NCBI GenBank assembly: GCA_026075535.2
Contig: AP026541.1
Span: 12,214,001-12,278,000 of the forward strand
Source: Tricholoma matsutake
Taxonomy: Eukaryota > Basidiomycota > Agaricomycetes > Agaricales > Tricholomataceae
DNA: 64,000 nucleotides
Reading direction: 5' to 3'
Part shown: positions 59,030-64,000 of the stretch, in pieces
Layout of the letters: each line of letters starts with the position of its first letter
Position numbering within the stretch: the first letter of the stretch is position 1
The notes under the pieces: model-generated
Databases searched by the model: none
What the model was told of the DNA's origin: nothing
Seen by the model: the letters and a program-made list of their open reading frames with translations, nothing else
Program-made: the position numbers and the translations under genes

Positions 59030-59230
59030 CCCAACCCCCCCTCCCCCACATTTTGCATGGGGAGGGGTCTTTATTATTTTTAGTTTATCTCCATCCCCCC
59101 CTCGCACTGAATGCGAGGGGTATATATATTGTAGTACTTATGAATCCCCCCCTCACACCAAATGTGAGGGGTTTAGTTTTTTATGTACATAGTAGTAATC
59201 CCCCCCCTCTCGCAAGATGCGAGAGGGTTT
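59030..59230 (+). repeat. CCCTC-type hairpin series in E3 tail
   Basis: Four hairpins about 50-60 bp apart: CCCCTCCCC/GGGGAGGGG (59038-59078), CCCCTCGCA/TGCGAGGGG (59099-59121), CCCCTCACA/TGTGAGGGG (59149-59171) and CCCTCTCGCA/TGCGAGAGGG (59206-59228). Confidence 0.8.
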
Positions 59231-59560
59231 TTTTTGTTTATTATTATATTATACCCACTCCCTCATGTCCTACACCAGGGATGTGGTTAATTAAGAAATT
59301 TTATTTTTTTAATGTCACATCTAATGTGAGGGATGTAGGTAATAAATTTTATATAATCTTAATTGTGTAATTTTTGAGTGAGGGTAAATACTTAAGTTTG
59401 AGTTTGAGTGTCATGAATAAACTTTATATACATAACAAACCCACCCATATGCCATCAACACACACCTTAATTCTTCATTTGGGTCACCACATGGTCGGAG
59501 CCCACATAGTCGCATGATCCGTGTGGAACATATGGGGCAGTGTAAATTACTGACGAGATC

Positions 59561-60320
59561 TCATGCATGACTTCATTTGAAACCAGCAAGTGGGGTTTGC
59601 ATGGACCAAAAATGAATGAGGAAGGTTTCAACCTGATTTCTTCCCCCCTATCAAGTTCCCAGTCATCCCTCACACTCCTTGGGTCAAACACACTGCCTGG
59701 TTTGTATGAACAGATCTGCGAAATGCTGGAAAAGAAGATTGAAGCAGGAGTCTACAAGTAGTCAAACTCATCTTATTGATCATGATGGTTTTGCATTGCA
59801 AAGAAAGATGCAAAATCACTCTGAATAGTCCACAGTCTCGAGCCACTAAACAAAGTTATGATTCAGCACTCAGGCATCGTCCCAATCCTGAGCATTTAGC
59901 CAAACAGTTTGGGGGACACACTTGTGGTGGGATGTTGCATTTATATGTTGCATTTGATGAAAGGCTCATAGCTGAATCTTCTTGAGATCTAATGGCTTCA
60001 CACCAGTGAAGGGTCCGAAATTGGAATATTGAATGATCAGTGGGTCTTACAAAATGATCACTGACAACTCAGGCATTTGATGATTCATATGGAAGCATTT
60101 CGAAAACCTGAATCACATTGTCCAGCACATGAAGTATTGTGCTGGGACATTCTCAGGACCAAAGTTATTTGCTTGTGTCCCTGAAATAATTGTTTTAGGT
60201 CATTGATGCAATATTCAAGGTTGGATGGCTGATCCAACATGCATCAATAAGATTCAGAAGTGGGGTCCATGTCGTATGCTCATGGAAGTTAAGGCATTCT
60301 TAGGAATGATTCAAATTTTT
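59561..60320 (+). pseudogene. G3 copy 2: reverse transcriptase with catalytic deletion
   Basis: Matches copy 1 from 48108. MLHLYVAFDERLIAESS is followed at about 60000 directly by TPVKGPK. About 135 bp of copy 1, including the YIDD active site, are absent. MADPTCINKIQKWGPCRM and MEVKAFLGMIQIFIQSF continue. Cannot encode an active RT. Confidence 0.87.
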
Positions 60321-61080
60321 ATTCAGAGTTTCACACATCGAGCAGCTGTGCTAATCAACCTTACTCAAAAAGATGTACCCTTCAAATTCAGCCCATCTCA
60401 GGTAGCAGCACAAGAAGATCTCAAGCAAGCACTCCTAAACTCGCCAGCAATTTGAGCAATCAACTATACCTCGAACACCCCAGTCATCCTTGCAGTTGAC
60501 ACATTGAGCATCACGATCAGCTATTTCCTAGCACAATGCAGCTGCGATACTCCTCAAAAATGATACTACAGTTGATTCAGCTTGATCACACTTAATGACT
60601 GCAAATCCTGGTTTTCACAACTGAAACCCAAACTTTATGGTCTATATCAAGCTCTTGGTGCACTTCGATTATATTTGATAGGGGTGCATAATTTTATCAT
60701 CGAAGTATATCACAGGTATGCCCTCAAATCCCAATATCATGCCTAGCGCTAGCATCAACTGATGGATTGTTTCAATTCTAACATTCCACTTCACACTAGT
60801 TCATGTTGCAGGTATGCACCATGGGCCGGATGGTCTTTTGCAATGTCCTCAACAAACTGAAGATGACAATATTGAAGTAGAAGACAAATTCAGTGACTGG
60901 ATTGACAAACTACATGGTTTTGTTCACCAAATCAACCCAATTCCAATTCAACCTTTCCCCTCTCATGTGACTTATCTGACTTTTGCCCAAGCCTCAGATT
61001 TCAGTAAGAGGGGGGATGTTTCATACGAAGATGTACCTCGATCCAACAAAGTGAAGAAAGAAGACGAATGATTACTGCTC
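60321..61080 (+). pseudogene. G3 copy 2: RNase H and connection
   Basis: INLTQKDVPFKFSPSQVAAQ, VILAVDTLSITISYFLAQCS and KLYGLYQALGALRLYLIGVH mark the RNase H region. Then a linker with FSDWIDKLHGFVHQINPIPI (about 60890-60950) and an acidic stretch to 61071. Several TGA codons. Confidence 0.75.
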
Positions 61081-62384
61081 ATTCATAGATGGTTAGATGA
61101 CATGGTGCGACCCCCAAATCTATCAGATACTGAGTACACTACCTTTGTGCAATATTGCACTGAGTTCTTCATAGATTCTGGAAAACTATGGCAAAAAGAT
61201 CGTCATGGAGAACACAAGATTGTCGCGATCCCAGAATGTCGCATCAATATTATCAGGTCATCACACAACCATATTGGACACAAAATGATCTGTGCCACAA
61301 AGTCTCATGTCACCCTACGATTATGGTGGCCCAACCTGAAAGCTGACATTGCATGGTACATCTGAATGTGCCATTACTGTCAGTTGTGACAAACTTGAAA
61401 TCTCCTTATTCCACCAATCGTCACCACCCCCACCTCTCTATTCGGAAAAGTCTACATCAACACAATGCACATGCTGCCTTCTGGTGGATATCACTATATA
61501 GTACAAGGTCGATGTTCAATATTGTACTGGCTGGAATTCAGGATGCTTTGCAATGAAACAGTGAAGACCATCAGCAATTGGATCTTTGAAGAAATCATTT
61601 GTTGATGGGGCTCGCTTTATGAGATCGTTACTGACAATGGCACAGCATTTCTTGCTGCTCTCAAATACTTGGTGAAGTGATAGTATATCAATCACATTTG
61701 CATAGGTGGGGACAATTCTCATGCTAATGGCCTTGTTGAACGAGCCCACTTTGACATTCAACAGTCACTTTACAAGGCTGTCAATGGTAATCAAACTCGA
61801 TGGTCGGTTGGGACCTACTTGGTCTTTTGGACAGGACACATAACAGTTCCAAAAGTTTGCCCTATTTTGTGGCCACAGGTTCTCATCCACTCATCCCTCT
61901 CAACATCTCAGAAGTGACATATCTACAGCCTCCACCCGACTCAATACTTTTGTCCACTGATATCATCACCCAACATGCTATTGCACTACAGAAATGCTGG
62001 ACCAATCTCAAAGTACTCTACTCTAGAGTCTACACCACTCGGTGAGAAGGTGCGAAACGCTTCAAAGAAGTTCACAAGCAAACAATTTGAGACTACAATT
62101 TCAAAAAAGGTGACCTCATACTCATGCAAAACACACAGATTGAGAAAGCCCTTAATCAAAAAATGCAAGCTCGATATCTCCACCCACTCATTGTTATCGC
62201 ATGAAACTATGGTGGTGCTTATATTCTTTGTGAGCATGATGGTTCAGTTCTTCATCAACCAGTAGCTGCTTTCTGAGTTCTTCCCTATCTAGCATAAAAA
62301 TTGATTCCCCTTCCTCCAAACTTCTTCGATATTGATGATCATCGGCTCAAACAACTTTGAACAACATTGGACGTTGATGGAGAT
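61081..62384 (+). pseudogene. G3 copy 2: integrase and C-terminus
   Basis: Zinc-binding region IIRSSHNHIGHKMICATKSH and LRLWWPNLKADIAWYI, then TGA and MCHYCQ. The core follows with INTMHMLPSGGYHYIVQG, EIVTDNGTAFLAALKYLV and SHANGLVERAHFDIQQSLYK (catalytic Glu in the VERAH block). Frameshifts occur after 61800. The tail at about 62270-62380 encodes a short IPLPPNFFDID-like end in shifted frame. E4 starts immediately after. Confidence 0.83.
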
Positions 62385-62606
62385 GAGGTCTTTACACTCC
62401 CCCCCCCCCCCAATCTGATTGGACTCTGCTTGGACAGTCCTAGGACAGTCTGAGGACTTTGCTTTGACTTTATTGGCTGAAAGTTCTGCCAAACCAGATG
62501 TCCAGTCCAAGCTGAGTCCTTGGACTGTCTGAGCATCTGAGCAGAGTCCAAGTGGACCAGTACTCATACAGTCCTAGGACTGTCCAAGTTGCTTATATAA
62601 TTGACT

Positions 62607-62700
62607 GAAAAATCTGTGGCTACTGCAGGGATTGAACCCTCATAGTCACATGATAAAGTACAATTAAAGCAACAATATAACCATTAGACTAAAGAAATAG
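62607..62700 (-). ncRNA. tRNA-like A/B-box module, left arm of E4, pointing out
   Basis: Minus strand: A-box TTTAGTCTAATGGTTATA (62693-62676), B-box AGGGTTCAATCCCT (62640-62627), then TTTTT (62612-62608). Both boxes are close to consensus; the T-arm loop is one base short. Confidence 0.65.
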
Positions 62701-62904
62701 TTTTATATCTCTATGTACTGCCCTGGCTGTGATGACAAATCAACACAGCTGCATCACCAACAATGATGCCAGCTCATCATCGATCATCACCAACCACCAC
62801 CACCACCACCACTTGATGATGCTGCCTCCCTCCCATGTCCTGCTGCCACCACTGCCCCCTGAACACCCCACAGCCACAGGTCCCATGCCAGCACACGATG
62901 AAAT

Positions 62905-63005
62905 GGGCCCAAATGACTCTATCATCATTCGGGCCCCAGATGAGTCTTTTCTTTTTTCTTTTCTCATGTTTTCTTTAAGCTAACACATTTTTTCATTAAT
63001 TATAG
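62905..63005 (+). other. Hairpin plus intron-like cassette 1 of E4
   Basis: GGGCCCAAATGA (62905-62916) pairs with TCATTCGGGCCC (62925-62936) except one A/C position that would pair if the A were a former G of CpG. The cassette (about 62941-63005) has a weakened donor (ATGAGT for GTGAGT), T-rich body, GCTAACAC and ends TTATAG. Confidence 0.6.
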
Positions 63006-63095
63006 GTTATATCTATACTGTAGCAGCATGATGACCCCCAAACCACCAGATGAGGAACAACGATGAGACCATGACCCAGCACCCACCCCTGCCAG

Positions 63096-63570
63096 TGCGA
63101 GCAACTGCTCGCATGGGGGAGAGCAGCTGCTAATGGCGATGACGATGGCAGAGAACAATGACACCACCCGCCCCAGCCCTACAAGCCACTGCTTGTAGGG
63201 TGGATGATGGGTGGAATGACAACAATTAGGGGAGACCCAAGAGACATTGACATCTCTTGGGTCCTGTAAGTTTTTTTTTCTTTTCTCATTTCATTTTTCA
63301 ATGCTAACTAACTTTTTATAGGTAAAAACTACTACTGGCGACGACAATGATGACACCACCACTGGTGAGGGGGAAGGGAGACAAGGGGGAAGGGAGACAA
63401 GAGGGATGGGAGATGAGGGGGAAGGGAGACAATGACAATGACACCCACCCCACACCTATGAGCATCTGCTCATGGGATGGTTCAGGGGGGAGAAGAATGG
63501 GGACAGGAGAGTGAGATGGCCAGGGGATGACCTGGGGAGAGACAAATGCTGCCACGAGCAACTGCTCATG
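63096..63570 (+). repeat. Four GAGC/GCTC hairpins of E4
   Basis: Sites at 63096-63114, 63177-63200 (perfect 10-bp stem CCCTACAAGC/GCTTGTAGGG), 63456-63475 and 63553-63570. The 63177 site changes both arms (AAGC/GCTT) and still pairs fully. They lie on both sides of intron-like cassette 2. Confidence 0.8.
63234..63321 (+). other. Hairpin plus intron-like cassette 2 of E4
   Basis: Perfect 11-bp stem GACCCAAGAGA (63234-63244)/TCTCTTGGGTC (63253-63263), two bases before a GTAAGT donor at 63266. The 56-nt cassette has GCTAACTAAC and ends TTATAG at 63321. Confidence 0.7.
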
Positions 63571-63610
63571 GTGGGTGTTTTTAATTCATTCTTATAATTG
63601 ATAGTTATGG

Positions 63611-63690
63611 CCCCCTCCCCTCAAGCTTGCGAGGGGAGGGGCTAGTATTATACATATTAATTACCCCTCACACAGATGCAAGGGGGTCAA
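63611..63690 (+). repeat. CCCTC-type hairpins in E4 tail
   Basis: CCCCTCCCCTC-AAGCTTGC-GAGGGGAGGGG (about 63612-63642) and CCCCTCACA..ATGCAAGGGGG (63664-63687), the second with imperfect arms. Confidence 0.7.
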
Positions 63691-63767
63691 TTTAATAATC
63701 TATTCATGATATATATAGAAATTAGATTTCAGTAATAAATAGATATAATGTATGTAACTTTAAATGA

Positions 63768-63868
63768 CTACTTGGCTTAAGTGGTAGAGTGTGCATGTTT
63801 TGTCATCATATGATTGCTAGTCCAGAAGGCTGTTGGTTCAATTCCTGCTGTGCACACATCATTTTGTG
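63768..63868 (+). ncRNA. tRNA-like A/B-box module, right arm of E4, pointing out
   Basis: Plus strand: A-box TTGGCTTAAGTGGTAGAGTG (63772-63791), B-box TTGGTTCAATTCC (63834-63846), then TTTT at 63862-63865. The A-box matches a tRNA D-arm closely. Confidence 0.65.
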
Positions 63869-64000
63869 AGACTTATAAGCTGGAACTCGGGCTTTACTTG
63901 GACAGTACTTTAAAGATGTAAATAAATGCACAATTGATGTTGTCTGAGCAAAGTCCAAGTGCAGTCCTTGGACTGTCCTAGGCCTTTACTTGGACAATTC

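Larger units (their letters stand above)
56521..59552 (+). mobile_element. E3: non-autonomous hAT-like element (3032 bp) with a nested LTR-like insert
   Basis: Target duplication ATGAGATC (56513-56520) and ACGAGATC (59553-59560); the copy 1 empty site is 48100-48107. TIRs share TTTACACTGCCCCATATG. Same family as E1 by its left and right 400 bp. Inside are an outward tRNA-like module, a CAC block, two intron-like cassettes, four GAGC hairpins and four CCCCTC hairpins. Removing the 1098-bp insert leaves 1934 bp, close to E1. Confidence 0.92.
62385..64000 (+). mobile_element. E4: non-autonomous hAT-like element, right end outside window
   Basis: Starts GAGGTCTTTACACTCCCCC like E2, preceded by candidate duplication ATGGAGAT (62377-62384). 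Subterminal words are TTGGACAGTCCTAGGACAGT-like on the left and mirrored near 63880-64000. Inside are two outward tRNA-like modules, a CAC block, two hairpin plus intron-like cassettes, four GAGC hairpins and two CCCTC hairpins. The right TIR lies beyond 64000. Confidence 0.85.

Noticed and set aside
1..62384. TGA read as a sense codon (recoding) because so many TE frames continue across TGA
   Set aside because: skn7 has no in-frame TGA, paralogs show CGA at the same place, and frameshifts coexist. CpG decay explains it better.
50059..63600. Repeated hairpins considered as a CRISPR array
   Set aside because: Spacers are not uniform, the repeats are palindromes with variable arms, there are no cas genes and the DNA is eukaryotic.
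49865..63868. Calling the tRNA-like modules true tRNA genes
   Set aside because: Acceptor and anticodon stems do not pair properly and no anticodon can be assigned with confidence.

Overview
The window looks like nuclear DNA of a mushroom-forming basidiomycete (Agaricomycetes). The one clear single-copy-type host gene is a Skn7/Prr1-like regulator with introns of 52-62 nt. Almost everything else is transposable-element (TE) DNA nested several layers deep, of kinds typical of TE-rich agaricomycetes: Copia, chromodomain Gypsy, other Gypsy, Helitron, and non-autonomous hAT-like elements with 8-bp target duplications. The species cannot be named from the sequence.

Layout. 1-1.6 kb: a decayed Copia fragment (minus). 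2.7-7.0 kb: two divergently arranged multi-exon genes of unknown function. 7.6-8.1 kb: a 426-bp solo-LTR-like insertion. 8.75-17.3 kb: a Helitron whose Rep half is broken and interrupted by a 1.4-kb non-autonomous element, while its 974-codon helicase frame is open and carries a C-terminal cysteine-protease-like (USP-like) domain. 17.4-19.8 kb: no convincing gene. 19.8-22.35 kb: skn7. 22.5-28.7 kb: three low-complexity hypothetical genes full of minisatellites, one of them split by a hAT-like MITE. 28.7-43.8 kb: a plus-strand Gypsy element (G1), split between reverse transcriptase (RT) and RNase H by a complete minus-strand chromodomain Gypsy element (G2; LTRs 33855-34510 and 41716-42373, target duplication GCCAT). 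43.8-62.4 kb: two decayed copies of a third Gypsy family (G3). The second copy holds three complete non-autonomous elements (E1, E2, E3), and a fourth (E4) starts at its 3' end and runs out of the window.

The most unusual content is the shared architecture of E1-E4. From the ends inward they have TIRs with 8-bp target duplications, family-specific subterminal words built on a GGACT core, tRNA-like A/B-box modules ending in T-runs and pointing outward, a CAC microsatellite, intron-like cassettes (GTAAGT ... CTAACTAA-like ... TAG) that mostly follow a hairpin, many copies of a hairpin with a GAGC/GCTC stem, and a second family of CCCCTCGCA/TGCGAGGGG hairpins. No protein-coding gene was found in them.

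A second theme is decay by C-to-T change at CpG. Most premature stops in the TE frames are TGA where the family residue appears to be Arg (CGA), and paralogous copies preserve CGA at some of these sites. Insertions into known coding frames, target duplications and empty paralogous sites allow several insertion events to be placed exactly.
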